A stretch of 64,000 bases of DNA from positions 31,663 through 95,662 of the forward strand of contig CAZVYS010000001.1 in NCBI GenBank assembly GCA_964630755.1, in the 5' to 3' direction. Within the stretch, counting starts at the first letter, position 1; every line of letters starts with the position of its first letter. Of this stretch, positions 15,898-24,194 are shown in pieces. Position numbers and translations under genes: made by a program. The DNA comes from CAZVYS01 sp964630755. GTDB lineage: Bacteria > Patescibacteriota > Microgenomatia > UBA1400 > CG1-02-47-37. The notes under the pieces were generated by a model. The model did no database searches. It saw nothing but the letters and a program-made list of their open reading frames with translations, and was not told the DNA's origin.

Positions 15898-17271
15898 ATG
15901 AAAATTAAGCTTCCAGGGCCAGTAAAAAAAGTAATTAAAGTGGTAGAAAAAGCAGGCTTTGAAATATATATAGTTGGAGGGGCGGTTAGAGATATATTAA
16001 CTGGTAAAGAAGTTAAAGATTGGGACCTAACCACAAATGCAAAGCCTGAAGAGATAACTAAGTTATTTAAAGACTCGTTTTATGATAATGATTTTGGCAC
16101 AGTGGGGATAGCTGAAAAGCACTTGGGAGGTAAGGATGAGGGAGTTTTAGAGATTACTACCTTTCGAACTGAATCAAGTTATTCTGACTCTAGACGCCCT
16201 GATAAAGTTAAGTGGGGTAAAAGTTTAGATGAGGATTTAACTAGACGAGATTTTACTATCAATGCCATGGCAATAAAAATCTCCAGCCTACAAGGATCAT
16301 CCTTAAAGGTTGAGATAATCGACCCATTTAAAGGACAAAAGGATTTAGAAAAAAGATTAATTAGGGCGGTTGGTGACCCAGATAAGCGGTTTAAAGAAGA
16401 TGCTTTAAGAATGATGAGGGCGATTAGAATCGCAGCAGAACTTGGTTTTACCATTGAAGCTAAGACCTTAAAAGCGATTAGCACGGATGCTAGATTACTA
16501 AAAAAAATTGCCAAAGAAAGGGTTCGAGATGAGTTGCTTAAGATTATTGTTTCAAAATTTCCTAAAGATGGAGTGACTTTGTTATATACCAGCGGACTAC
16601 TACAATTTATTATTCCAGAGTTAATTGAAACTCGAGAAGTTGAACAAGCTGGGCATCATACTAAAGATGTATGGAACCATAGTTTAGACGCGATGGCTAA
16701 CTGTCCTTCGCCTGATCCAATTATTCGCCTTGCTACCCTACTCCATGATGTTGGCAAACCAAGGTCAAAAAGAAATCGAGGTAAAGGCAAAGAAATTACT
16801 TTTTACAATCATGAAGTGATTGGGGCCAGGATGGTAAAAGATATTGCCAGGAGACTAAAGATGAGTAAAAAAGAAATAGACTTACTCTGGTTACTGGTGC
16901 GCTGGCATATGTTTGCTTATGAACCCAAGATGACAGACAAAGCGATTCGAAGATTTATTAAACGAGTCTCGTTAGAAAATATTAATAAAATGATGATGCT
17001 TAGGATTGGAGACCGGATTGGCGGGGGTAGTAAAGCTACTTCCTGGAGATTAAGAGAATTACAACAACGAATTGGTGAAGTGCTTTATACGCCGATGCAG
17101 ATAAAAGACTTAAAAGTATCTGGTCACGATGTAATGAAGATAAAAAAAATTAAAGGTGGGCCAGAGATTGGAAAAATTTTAGAAAAGCTGTTTGATGAAG
17201 TAATGGAAGATAGTAGCAAAAACAACAGAAAGTATCTTTTAAAACGGATTAAAGAAATAAATCCAAAATAA
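15898..17271 (+). CDS. cca: CCA-adding tRNA nucleotidyltransferase with HD domain
   Basis: 457 residues. Adds or repairs the 3' CCA of tRNAs. The class II head is clear: IVGGAVRDILTG, the catalytic DWDLTTN, and RRDFTINAMA. A C-terminal HD hydrolase domain has ATLLHDVGKP and FYNHEVIGA. The only tRNA gene in the window lacks an encoded CCA, which fits the need for this enzyme. A palindromic element (16285-16311) is translated in the head domain as SLQGSSLKVE, matching the insert in RecJ. Confidence 0.94.
   Translation: MKIKLPGPVKKVIKVVEKAGFEIYIVGGAVRDILTGKEVKDWDLTTNAKPEEITKLFKDSFYDNDFGTVGIAEKHLGGKDEGVLEITTFRTESSYSDSRRPDKVKWGKSLDEDLTRRDFTINAMAIKISSLQGSSLKVEIIDPFKGQKDLEKRLIRAVGDPDKRFKEDALRMMRAIRIAAELGFTIEAKTLKAISTDARLLKKIAKERVRDELLKIIVSKFPKDGVTLLYTSGLLQFIIPELIETREVEQAGHHTKDVWNHSLDAMANCPSPDPIIRLATLLHDVGKPRSKRNRGKGKEITFYNHEVIGARMVKDIARRLKMSKKEIDLLWLLVRWHMFAYEPKMTDKAIRRFIKRVSLENINKMMMLRIGDRIGGGSKATSWRLRELQQRIGEVLYTPMQIKDLKVSGHDVMKIKKIKGGPEIGKILEKLFDEVMEDSSKNNRKYLLKRIKEINPK
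16285..16311. repeat. Palindromic element family C inside cca
   Basis: AGCCTACAAGGAT-C-ATCCTTAAAGGTT: AAGGAT/ATCCTT core with partly paired outer arms. Translated as SLQGSSLKV, in the same frame and orientation as the recJ copy. Confidence 0.7.
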
Positions 17272-17278
17272 AAAAAGT

Positions 17279-17333
17279 GCCAAGTGAAGAATGGGTTTAA
17301 GATTAAAAATCTTAAAAACAAGCTCCACTTGGC
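17279..17333. terminator. Long hairpin between convergent cca and secF
   Basis: GCCAAGTG (17279-17286) pairs with CACTTGGC (17326-17333); inside lies AAGATT-AAA-AATCTT (17299-17313). It lies between the ends of cca (17271) and secF (17360) and probably ends both transcripts. Confidence 0.6.
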
Positions 17334-17359
17334 TTACTTCTAACTTGGAGAATAATTAT

Positions 17360-18247
17360 CTAGTTATTTCTTTTCTTAGACTTAAACTCTTCCCATAAGA
17401 CCAGTAAAGGGGCGGCGGTGAAGGTTGAGGAATAAGTGCCGGAGATAGTACCGATTAGTAAGGCAAAAATAAACCATTTGGTGGTCTCGCCACCTAGTAA
17501 GTAAAGCGAGAGTAACATAAAGATAATAGTTAAGGAATTATTGACTGATCGACCTAGAGTTTCGGTGACGGCCTTGTTAACTAGGTCTGTATAAGGCATC
17601 TTAGTATGAAGAGATTGAGATTCTCTGATCCGATCATAAACTACGATGGTGTCATGAACTGAAAAAGAAAGAATAGTTAAAACAGCGGTTACAAATAAGG
17701 CGTCAACTTCAATCCCTTGAGTGGCGCCTAGAAAACTAAAAACTCCGATTAAGATAAAAGTATCATGAAGCATGGCTAGGATAGCACAAACGCCGTATTT
17801 TTTATCTTTGAACCTGAATGTCACATATAAAAGAATAAAGCCGGCTGCCAAACTAACGCCAATCAAGGTTTTTCTAATTAATTCTTTACCTAGAGTAGGC
17901 CCTAAGGTTGAAAAGCTAATCTCCTGAGTATCTCCTAAAGAAGTAGTTAGTTCTTGTTGCAAGGTTTTATTTTTGGTTTGATCGAATTCTTGGGCTTTAA
18001 TAATAAAGGTGTTTTCTCCTGTGCTTTGAACGCTATGTAGATCAATTATTTTTTTAGATATGTCTTCAACTTGATCGACTGTGATGTCTTCAACTTGAGT
18101 AGGCTTGATGTTTAATTCAAGTAAAGTGCCACCAGTAAAGTCTACGGCTGGTTTTAATCCATAATTAACTAGATAAAAGGCGCTCGGAATTAAAAAAAAC
18201 AAGGAGATTATAAAATAAACTAGTTTGTATTTCATGAAGTTAATCAT
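17360..18247 (-). CDS. secF: Preprotein translocase subunit SecF
   Basis: About 295 residues from the ATG at 18247, chosen because it gives the normal SecF N-terminus (MINFMKYKLVYF) and lies 4 nt after the secD stop. Works with SecD to pull secreted proteins through SecYEG using the proton motive force. Six helices are expected; visible signatures are VDFTGGTLLEL and TVLSFSVHDTIVVYDRIRE. The frame stays open upstream only because it crosses the palindromic element in the secD tail. Confidence 0.93.
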   Translation of the reverse strand: MINFMKYKLVYFIISLFFLIPSAFYLVNYGLKPAVDFTGGTLLELNIKPTQVEDITVDQVEDISKKIIDLHSVQSTGENTFIIKAQEFDQTKNKTLQQELTTSLGDTQEISFSTLGPTLGKELIRKTLIGVSLAAGFILLYVTFRFKDKKYGVCAILAMLHDTFILIGVFSFLGATQGIEVDALFVTAVLTILSFSVHDTIVVYDRIRESQSLHTKMPYTDLVNKAVTETLGRSVNNSLTIIFMLLSLYLLGGETTKWFIFALLIGTISGTYSSTFTAAPLLVLWEEFKSKKRNN

Positions 18248-18251
18248 ATGA

Positions 18252-19664
18252 TTATCCTGTAGGGAGACTCCTTCCAGTTTTGCTGTCCCGATTTGGCCGT
18301 TGGCCAGATCTCCTGTCAAGGAGTCTCCCTCCAACTCTCATTAGAGATCTAGTTACTATGACTCCTGTAAACAAACTAATAATCACTCCAATAAACAAAG
18401 TTAAGGCAAAGCCTTTGACCATTCCAGAAGTATTTAGAAAGTTAAAGTTAAAAGGATTAATTAAGACTAAGCTTGTAATGATTGTGGCAAGATTGGCATC
18501 TTTGATTGAGTCCCAAGCTCGACCAAAACCCAATTCTAAAGAAACAGCAAAAGACCGACCAGCTCTTAACTCTTCTTTGAGTCTTTCAAAAATTAAGATA
18601 TTTGAGTCAACGGCCATGCCGACTGACAAAATAAAACCGGCAATGCCTGGTAAAGTTAAGGTAACTGGAATTAATTTATAAATAGTTAAAGTAATCAAAC
18701 CATAAATTAATAAAGCAATATTAGCTAACATTCCGTTTAGTCCGTATAGCAAAACCATAAAAAGCATAACTAAGCCTAAACCAATGGCTCCAGCAGTGAT
18801 TGATTTAGTGATTGAGGCTTCTCCCAAGGTAGCGGAAATGTTTTTTTGTTCAACAACCTTAATAGGAACTGGTAAAGCCCCAGCGTTAAGCATGATAGAT
18901 AATTCTGAAGCGGTTTCGGGGGTAAAGTTGCCAGAAATGACGGCTCGACCATCAAGAATTGGCTCGTTAACCATGGGTGAAGTAACTAAACGGTTATCTA
19001 GGAAAATAGCGACTGGTCGGTTTAAATTACGAGAGGTAATGTCGGCAAATTGCTTTTTGCCTTCTTCTGAAAACTCTAAAGCAACTACTGGTTGATTGGC
19101 GGCTGATTGACCCTGAGAAAATTGGACTGAGGCTTTTTTTAGATCTTTGCCAGTCAAGCCGGTAGAAGTAAAGTTGAAAATACGGGTAAAAGCTGATGGG
19201 CTAGCGTAATTAACTTCAGCTGAATCAGTAGCAGTATCTTCCCTGAAATCTAACTGGGCAGTTTGACCGATTAAGTTAATAGCCGTAGATATATCCTGAA
19301 TTCCAGGAAGCTCAACAATAATCCGGTATGAATCATCATGAATAGAAGTTTGTATTGATGGCTCTGACACCCCGTAGAGATCAACCCGGCGAGAGATAAT
19401 TTCTTTTGAAGAGTTAATAGCATCAGGGATATCTTCTTTTTGAAGTGAGGACATATCTGCCTCTAAAACTAGATGAGTACCACCTTGAAGATCAAGTCCT
19501 TTTTTTAATTCAAGAGTTCGAGAGTTAATGGTAATTTTGGGAATATTAAAGTTTATTTCTCGATTTTTAATCTTAAAATTGACTGGAATAGCAGGAAGGT
19601 TGAGATAAAGGCAGACTAAAACTAGAAGTATAATAAACCACAATCGGCGGACAGAATTTTTCAT
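18252..19664 (-). CDS. secD: Preprotein translocase subunit SecD with element-derived tail
   Basis: 470 residues. Partner of SecF. The N-terminal helix (LWFIILLVLVCLYL), the P1 region with KKGLDLQGGTHLVLE, and the membrane block with GMAVDSNILIFERLKEELRAG are all family signatures. After VTRSLMRVGGR, where SecD proteins generally end, there are about 23 more basic residues encoded by a palindromic block (18256-18332). The AbrB-type gene overlaps its start by 4 nt. Confidence 0.94.
   Translation of the reverse strand: MKNSVRRLWFIILLVLVCLYLNLPAIPVNFKIKNREINFNIPKITINSRTLELKKGLDLQGGTHLVLEADMSSLQKEDIPDAINSSKEIISRRVDLYGVSEPSIQTSIHDDSYRIIVELPGIQDISTAINLIGQTAQLDFREDTATDSAEVNYASPSAFTRIFNFTSTGLTGKDLKKASVQFSQGQSAANQPVVALEFSEEGKKQFADITSRNLNRPVAIFLDNRLVTSPMVNEPILDGRAVISGNFTPETASELSIMLNAGALPVPIKVVEQKNISATLGEASITKSITAGAIGLGLVMLFMVLLYGLNGMLANIALLIYGLITLTIYKLIPVTLTLPGIAGFILSVGMAVDSNILIFERLKEELRAGRSFAVSLELGFGRAWDSIKDANLATIITSLVLINPFNFNFLNTSGMVKGFALTLFIGVIISLFTGVIVTRSLMRVGGRLLDRRSGQRPNRDSKTGRSLPTG
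18256..18332. repeat. Composite palindromic element at the secD 3' end (family C)
   Basis: AGGGAGACTCCTT (18261-18273) and AAGGAGTCTCCCT (18318-18330) are exact inverted repeats 44 bp apart. The block carries the last residues and the stop codon context of SecD and shares its 13-mer with recJ. Confidence 0.7.
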
Positions 19665-19849
19665 TTTTCCGAAATAGAGCTTTCCAAAGACAACTGTTTA
19701 GCGCCCTTAAAAGTATAAATTACTTGACCAGTGTCTAGCTTAGTTTTAACTTTCACATTATCTCCAATTTTAATGCCAACTGATTTAACAAATTTTGACG
19801 GGACAGTAACGCCGACTGAGTTGCCGACCTTCATGACCTTATTTAACAT
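19661..19849 (-). CDS. AbrB/SpoVT-type DNA-binding protein (antitoxin-like)
   Basis: 62 residues. VMKVGNSVGVTVPSKFVKSVGIKIGD is the swapped-hairpin DNA-binding signature of AbrB/MazE proteins, which dimerise and bind DNA as regulators or antitoxins. No toxin gene is adjacent; the next gene downstream is secD, overlapped by 4 nt, and the upstream neighbour is an HTH-nucleotidyltransferase. It could regulate its own operon, including secDF. The spacer upstream carries a hairpin (19868-19907). Confidence 0.75.
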   Translation of the reverse strand: MLNKVMKVGNSVGVTVPSKFVKSVGIKIGDNVKVKTKLDTGQVIYTFKGAKQLSLESSISEK

Positions 19850-19867
19850 ATGTAAACGCTATTCATT

Positions 19868-19907
19868 AAGGTCCGGCCTTTAAGCTAAAGCTTCAAGAAC
19901 AGACCTT
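19868..19907. repeat. Intergenic hairpin element
   Basis: AAGGTC (19868-19873) with GACCTT (19902-19907) outside, CTTTAAGC/GCTTCAAG inside. The arms resemble family B of truB and miaA. It fills the gap between the nucleotidyltransferase gene and the AbrB-type gene. Confidence 0.5.
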
Positions 19908-19914
19908 GCTCCTT

Positions 19915-20499
19915 TCAGGAGACCATCTCCTCTTCATCGCCTATAAGCATGACTCGACCTGATGAAAGAATTTTTTGTAAAAACGGGTCTCTTCTAGATT
20001 TACGGAACTCGAATTCTTCTAAAGTCATTGGAGCATAATTAATTTCTTTTTCTCGTTTTGATTCTGCTCTTCGCACTAGTTTATTTAGCTCACTAACGAC
20101 AACGCTACCGACTAATAATAAATCGATATCGTCGTCTGCTTTTCGAGGCATTTGACGAGCATAACGACCGGCTAACATGGCAAATTTTACATTTCCAAGT
20201 TTATTTTTATGCTTGATAATGTCCGCGCCTAAACCTGTGGTTTTTGCAACTAAACTAATTAATTCTTGATAAAAAGGATAAGTTTTAATAAAAAAGTAAT
20301 AAAGCCGATTGGCTCGAGGCTCTTTTTTAACCATGCCTCTTTCTTCCATTCTTTTTAGTTCTCTTCTAACAGCGTTTATTTCTTCGTTAGTTTTTCTAAC
20401 TAACTCACGAACGTAATAAATTTCTGAAGGATCTTTAAGAAAAACTTGAATTAATTTAACTCTAACCTTTGAGACAAATAAATCTTTCAGGCTGGCCAT
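19915..20499 (-). CDS. Winged-helix regulator fused to a nucleotidyltransferase domain
   Basis: 194 residues. The N-terminal half (about 1-70) looks like a winged helix: EIYYVRELVRKTNEEINAVRRELKRMEERG. The second half holds MLAGRYARQ and DDDIDLLLVG, an acidic motif like the metal site of MNT-type minimal nucleotidyltransferases. Such fusions are known as predicted transcription regulators and as parts of HEPN/MNT modules, but no HEPN gene is present here. A good ribosome binding site (AGGAGG, 3 nt before the ATG) precedes it. Confidence 0.7.
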   Translation of the reverse strand: MASLKDLFVSKVRVKLIQVFLKDPSEIYYVRELVRKTNEEINAVRRELKRMEERGMVKKEPRANRLYYFFIKTYPFYQELISLVAKTTGLGADIIKHKNKLGNVKFAMLAGRYARQMPRKADDDIDLLLVGSVVVSELNKLVRRAESKREKEINYAPMTLEEFEFRKSRRDPFLQKILSSGRVMLIGDEEEMVS

Positions 20500-20529
20500 A
20501 GGCCTCCTTTTAGGCAGGAAACAATATTG

Positions 20530-21726
20530 TTAATAACTAACTTTCGTTCCAGTAGGCAGACCAGAAATCCAGATTTTACCTGGGTTAAACTGAACCTCTT
20601 TGCCTTTTGAATCATAAAAGACAGTTTTTCTTAGACGGCTGACTTTACTAAAGGTTCCAGTTTCGACTTGACCATTTTTGATAATCAAGGCCTTGCCTTT
20701 ACCAATGGTGCCATACAATAAATGGACATTGCCTGGATAACCATCGTTAGCTGACCTTTCAGTCATAAACTGAATAACTAAGTTTTTGGTAGTTAACTGT
20801 TGATCGACATTTAAGTCCATATGGGGCTTCCCACCATTGAGGCGCTTATAAAGATTGTTTTCTTTGTCATATTGCCAGCTAACTTCGTACATGGCATCAT
20901 CCCAAAAATTATAATCTATAGATTGAGTGTCCTCTCTATCAGCAAAGTCTGGTTCTTTTTTTGAAAAACTCCAACTAACGTAACCGTCGATCCATTCTTC
21001 TTCATCTGGATCAAGATTGGTGTAGTCTCTTTTTTTACCAGCTTGCCAAAGTTTTTCTGTGGTACTGTACATGGTATGTTCGGTGGCGACTGTGCGCCCA
21101 AGTCTTTCATAATCACGCCAAAAAGTAGGATAGCCAATTGAAAATTGATTTAGATCATTAGCGCCTGACCAGCCATAATCTGAAATTTGGCCAAGGGCAT
21201 TAGCTGGTCCTGGAGTGTTGGCGCCACCAACGTGGGCATATAATGGAACGTTGTATTCAGAAGCCCAGTCTAAAAAGTAAGTACGAGCACTTCTGACTGG
21301 ACCAAGGATAGATTCATAGGCGGCTGCTTGACAGTAATATATCGCCATAAAGCGAGTGATGCCGCCTTCGGCAACTGCTTCGTAAACAATGTCAGCGTCT
21401 GAAATGCCAGATTGAGGCCTTGATTCTTCATGGTTCTCGATCATGACGGCGAGTGGACGACGAGATTCCCAAATAGATTTCTCTGCTTTGGTAAATTTGG
21501 CTCCGTTTAATGGACAAGATTCTGATTGTGAACCAGTGATATCAATAAGGGCTTTTCTGTTAGAATTCTCGTCGCTTTCCTGATCTTGTTTTCCACTTGG
21601 TAAAGGAGAAGTGAAGATAGTGCCACTGCCATAAGCAGAAAAGACAGCGTAAGATAATCCAGTGGATAATAAATAAATACCTAAGCTTAATAGTATTAAA
21701 AGAGCTTTTTTCTTTTTGTTTTCCAT
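20530..21726 (-). CDS. DUF3048 (YerB-like) anchored protein
   Basis: 398 residues. An N-terminal transmembrane helix (ALLILLSLGIYLLSTGLSY) and then the DUF3048 signature: RPLAVMIENHEESRPQSGIS, DIVYEAVAEGGITRFMAIYY and LGPVRSARTYFLDWASEY. The domain is widespread in Gram-positive and CPR bacteria as a surface lipoprotein or anchored protein of unknown function. The C-terminus ends cleanly and the length is normal. The DUF4446 gene lies 16 nt upstream. Confidence 0.85.
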   Translation of the reverse strand: MENKKKKALLILLSLGIYLLSTGLSYAVFSAYGSGTIFTSPLPSGKQDQESDENSNRKALIDITGSQSESCPLNGAKFTKAEKSIWESRRPLAVMIENHEESRPQSGISDADIVYEAVAEGGITRFMAIYYCQAAAYESILGPVRSARTYFLDWASEYNVPLYAHVGGANTPGPANALGQISDYGWSGANDLNQFSIGYPTFWRDYERLGRTVATEHTMYSTTEKLWQAGKKRDYTNLDPDEEEWIDGYVSWSFSKKEPDFADREDTQSIDYNFWDDAMYEVSWQYDKENNLYKRLNGGKPHMDLNVDQQLTTKNLVIQFMTERSANDGYPGNVHLLYGTIGKGKALIIKNGQVETGTFSKVSRLRKTVFYDSKGKEVQFNPGKIWISGLPTGTKVSY

Positions 21727-21742
21727 ATGAATCCTTAATTAT

Positions 21743-22204
21743 TTATTTGGCATTTTTAATAGCTTTTTTTTCTTCTTCTGATAATTTAGAGCCTTCGGGT
21801 TGGCCGTTTCTAATTGTTTTGGCGTAAAACCGAGTAGTGTCTCTTGAGTGTAATGAGCTTAGCACAAAACCAGTATCTTTTTCATCTAGTAAACTTAAAC
21901 TAAAGCTTTGATCGCCTCCTGTTTGAGGAAAGGGATTAAAACGAACAAAGCCTATTTTTTGGATATGGGCTTCCATGCCTTTACGAGCTTTTTTTAGAGC
22001 CGCAGTTAAATTTGTTAAATCTTTTTGGTTAAGATCAACTTTGTTTAAAATCTCAGTTAAGACTGTTTTTAAGTCTTTTTTGGTAATATTTTTTGTTAAC
22101 TTTTTATAATGAACAATCGAGCGGATTAGAAAAATAGTTAAAACGACTATCCACAATAATAGTCCCAAAACAACCCATTGAATGATATTGGAATCGAGTA
22201 CCAT
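21743..22204 (-). CDS. DUF4446 family membrane protein
   Basis: About 153 residues. An N-terminal helix (IIQWVVLGLLLWIVVLTIFLI) is followed by a charged, probably coiled segment and the conserved block VRFNPFPQTGGDQSFSLSLLD, the signature of DUF4446. Function unknown. The ATG at 22204 is preferred over 22225 because it fits a promoter that shares its -35 box with the divergent gene. Probably co-transcribed with the DUF3048 gene. Confidence 0.8.
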   Translation of the reverse strand: MVLDSNIIQWVVLGLLLWIVVLTIFLIRSIVHYKKLTKNITKKDLKTVLTEILNKVDLNQKDLTNLTAALKKARKGMEAHIQKIGFVRFNPFPQTGGDQSFSLSLLDEKDTGFVLSSLHSRDTTRFYAKTIRNGQPEGSKLSEEEKKAIKNAK

Positions 22205-22213
22205 ATGTTTTCG

Positions 22214-22263
22214 ATTTTGATGCATTTATTGAGATTTGTCAACGGGATACAAACAGATATAAT
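22214..22263. promoter_or_regulatory. Divergent promoters sharing a -35 palindrome (DUF4446 / 22270 gene)
   Basis: TTGTCAA at 22236-22242 is used in both directions. On the + strand: TTGTCA, 16 bp, TATAAT (22258-22263), then 6 nt to the ATG at 22270. On the - strand: TTGACA, 17 bp, CAAAAT (complement of 22214-22219), then 9 nt to the ATG at 22204. The + promoter is near consensus and must give a leaderless message. Confidence 0.65.
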
Positions 22264-22269
22264 AATCTT

Positions 22270-22470
22270 ATGACAAAAAGACGAACTAAGAAGCAAAAAA
22301 TCAAAGCAAGAGAGAGAAAACATATTTACAAATATAAGCCAGAAGAAAAAATAACTCGGGTTCAAGAGAATGGAACAAAAAAACTAATAATTAAAGATCT
22401 ATTAAAAACTGTGTCAGTGACAATAATATTAATTGGATTGCTGATGGGAATATTTATTTTCTTAAACTAG
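22270..22470 (+). CDS. 66-residue basic, tail-anchored small membrane protein
   Basis: The first 50 residues are strongly basic (MTKRRTKKQKIKARERKH), the last 20 form one hydrophobic helix (VTIILIGLLMGIFIFL) with the C-terminus just behind it. This is a tail-anchored layout. A near-consensus promoter lies 6 nt before the ATG. The end overlaps the opposite-strand aminopeptidase gene by 9 bp. I do not recognise a family; the basic cytoplasmic part could bind nucleic acid or ribosomes at the membrane. Confidence 0.6.
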   Translation: MTKRRTKKQKIKARERKHIYKYKPEEKITRVQENGTKKLIIKDLLKTVSVTIILIGLLMGIFIFLN

Positions 22471-23544
22471 CAATTTGCCGGCTTTAAGAATTGGCTTGTG
22501 ATTTACTAAGACGACCGAGCTGCTGGATTTCATTGATTTGACTAAGTCCCAATGAATAGCGGACTGATTGATGCCACCACCTTGTTTTTCAGGAAAAGCG
22601 CTTCCTAAGGCCATATGAATAGTGCCACTAATTTTTTCATCAAATAAGGTATTTAACATCGGTTTTGTGATACCTGGATTGGCGCCAATGGCAAATTCGC
22701 CTAAACGTTTGGCGCCAGGATCGGTTTTTAGGGCGGCATGAAGATATTTTTCCCCAATTTCTGAAGAGGCTTTAACTACTTTTCCTTTTTTAAAAGTAAG
22801 ACTAACTCCCTTAACCACATGGCCAGATCTTAAAGAAGGTATGTCAAAGAAAACTTGACCTTCGGCGCTCTGATCATTTGGAGCCCCAAAGACTTCGCCA
22901 TCTGGCATGTTGTGAGTACCTGAACAGGCTTCAAAATACCTGTTAGTAAAACTTAGCTTGAGTTGTGTTTTGAATCCTAAAACCTCAACTATTTTGGCAT
23001 TGTCTAGAGTTTTTTTGAGATTAGTCAGCTTTTGGCTAATTTTTTTCCAATCTTGCAAACAGGCTTTAAAGTATAAATCCTCTAATTCAGTTAAAGACAT
23101 GTTGGCAGTTTGAGCCATAGATAAACTGGGAAATTCGGTTAAAACCCAAGGTTTTTTTAGAATTATCTTTCTAAGAGGTGGGTTAACCACTTTTGAGCGA
23201 GTCATTAATCTTTGAGGATCAATATTAGCTAAAGTGCGATTGTTTTTGGTTGAGTATAAACGAATAATTTTATCAGCCCATTTATAAAGAAAAATGGCAA
23301 TTTCTGGTTTGTTAGTTAATTGAGAAAGATTTGCGTTTTTGAAAAAGAAAAAATCAAGGTCTTGATTGTCATATATTATGTGAGGATAAGCACCTTTGGT
23401 TAAAGATAGTTTGTAGACTTCCTTGACTAAAGGCCATGAAGCCTGATTGGCGTTAATTAAAACTTTATCGCTTTTTTTTACTTTAACAGAATAGTCAACT
23501 AGTATTTTTGCTAACTTTTTAACTTTTGGATCAGTCATAGTCAT
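22462..23544 (-). CDS. M29-family (thermophilic-type) aminopeptidase
   Basis: 360 residues. Metal-dependent aminopeptidase. Family motifs: MPDGEVFGAPN, LGEFAIGANPGI, GTIHMALGSAFPE and SAIHWDLV, which carry the Glu/His/Asp metal ligands. Normal length. The start overlaps the end of rdgB by 14 nt. In a reduced, scavenging cell it would break down peptides taken from outside or from protein turnover. Confidence 0.9.
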   Translation of the reverse strand: MTMTDPKVKKLAKILVDYSVKVKKSDKVLINANQASWPLVKEVYKLSLTKGAYPHIIYDNQDLDFFFFKNANLSQLTNKPEIAIFLYKWADKIIRLYSTKNNRTLANIDPQRLMTRSKVVNPPLRKIILKKPWVLTEFPSLSMAQTANMSLTELEDLYFKACLQDWKKISQKLTNLKKTLDNAKIVEVLGFKTQLKLSFTNRYFEACSGTHNMPDGEVFGAPNDQSAEGQVFFDIPSLRSGHVVKGVSLTFKKGKVVKASSEIGEKYLHAALKTDPGAKRLGEFAIGANPGITKPMLNTLFDEKISGTIHMALGSAFPEKQGGGINQSAIHWDLVKSMKSSSSVVLVNHKPILKAGKLLV

Positions 23545-24133
23545 GTATTTTAAAGTAATTGACTAGTTTTTTAAAGGCTCTGGCTCGATGGCTAACTTGA
23601 TTTTTCTTAGAATCTGGTATTTCAGCAAAGGTTTTATTTAGATCTTTTGATAGAAAAATTGAGTCATAGCCAAAACCATGATTGCCTTTTTCATGTAAAG
23701 AGATGTAGCCACGAGAAATACCAGTAAAGGTTTTGATCTTGTTACTAGATGGATCAAATAAAGCTAAGGTGCATTTAAATTGAGCGGTTCGTTGAGGCTT
23801 TGGAACTACTTTAAGTAATTGAAGTATATGGTTTCTTGCTTGTTGATGACCATGCTTTGCGAATCGATGAGAATGAACTCCAGGTTGACCATTAAGATGG
23901 TCTACCATTAAGCCAGAATCATCAGCTAGAGTTAGAGATTTTGCAATTTGTCCAAAGCCAACTGCTTTTAAAACAGCATTTTGTTTAAATGATTTACCGG
24001 TTTCTTTAATGTTGAAGGTTTTTGGGATTGATGAAATCTGATCAAGATTGACAATCTTGAAGTTAAGGTTGCTCAGTAGAGACTTGAATTCTTTTAATTT
24101 ATGCTGATTCCTAGTGGCAATAAGTAGTTTCAT
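23531..24133 (-). CDS. rdgB: XTP/dITP pyrophosphatase (HAM1/RdgB)
   Basis: 200 residues, normal length. Removes non-canonical purine triphosphates from the nucleotide pool. Signature motifs: LLIATRNQHKLKEFKSLL at the N-terminus, LADDSGLMVDHLNGQPGVHS, and GFGYDSIFL. It is the first gene of a two-gene operon with the aminopeptidase, and is divergent from the retropepsin-like gene. Confidence 0.94.
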   Translation of the reverse strand: MKLLIATRNQHKLKEFKSLLSNLNFKIVNLDQISSIPKTFNIKETGKSFKQNAVLKAVGFGQIAKSLTLADDSGLMVDHLNGQPGVHSHRFAKHGHQQARNHILQLLKVVPKPQRTAQFKCTLALFDPSSNKIKTFTGISRGYISLHEKGNHGFGYDSIFLSKDLNKTFAEIPDSKKNQVSHRARAFKKLVNYFKIHDYD

Positions 24134-24182
24134 TAAACATAAGCTAACTCAAAAAGGTTGGAAACACAAGGTAAGATTAAGT

Positions 24183-24188
24183 TATAAT
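24183..24188 (+). promoter_or_regulatory. -10 box of the retropepsin-like gene (leaderless)
   Basis: TATAAT, 6 nt before the ATG at 24195. A -35-like TTGGAA lies 19 bp upstream (24158-24163), so the spacing is long. This site decides the gene start; longer in-frame starts lie upstream of the promoter. Confidence 0.5.
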
Positions 24189-24194
24189 AAATCT

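Noticed and set aside
18248..18334. Longer start for SecF
   Set aside because: The extra residues are antisense-like reading of the secD tail element; the ATG at 18247 sits 4 nt after the secD stop and gives a normal N-terminus.
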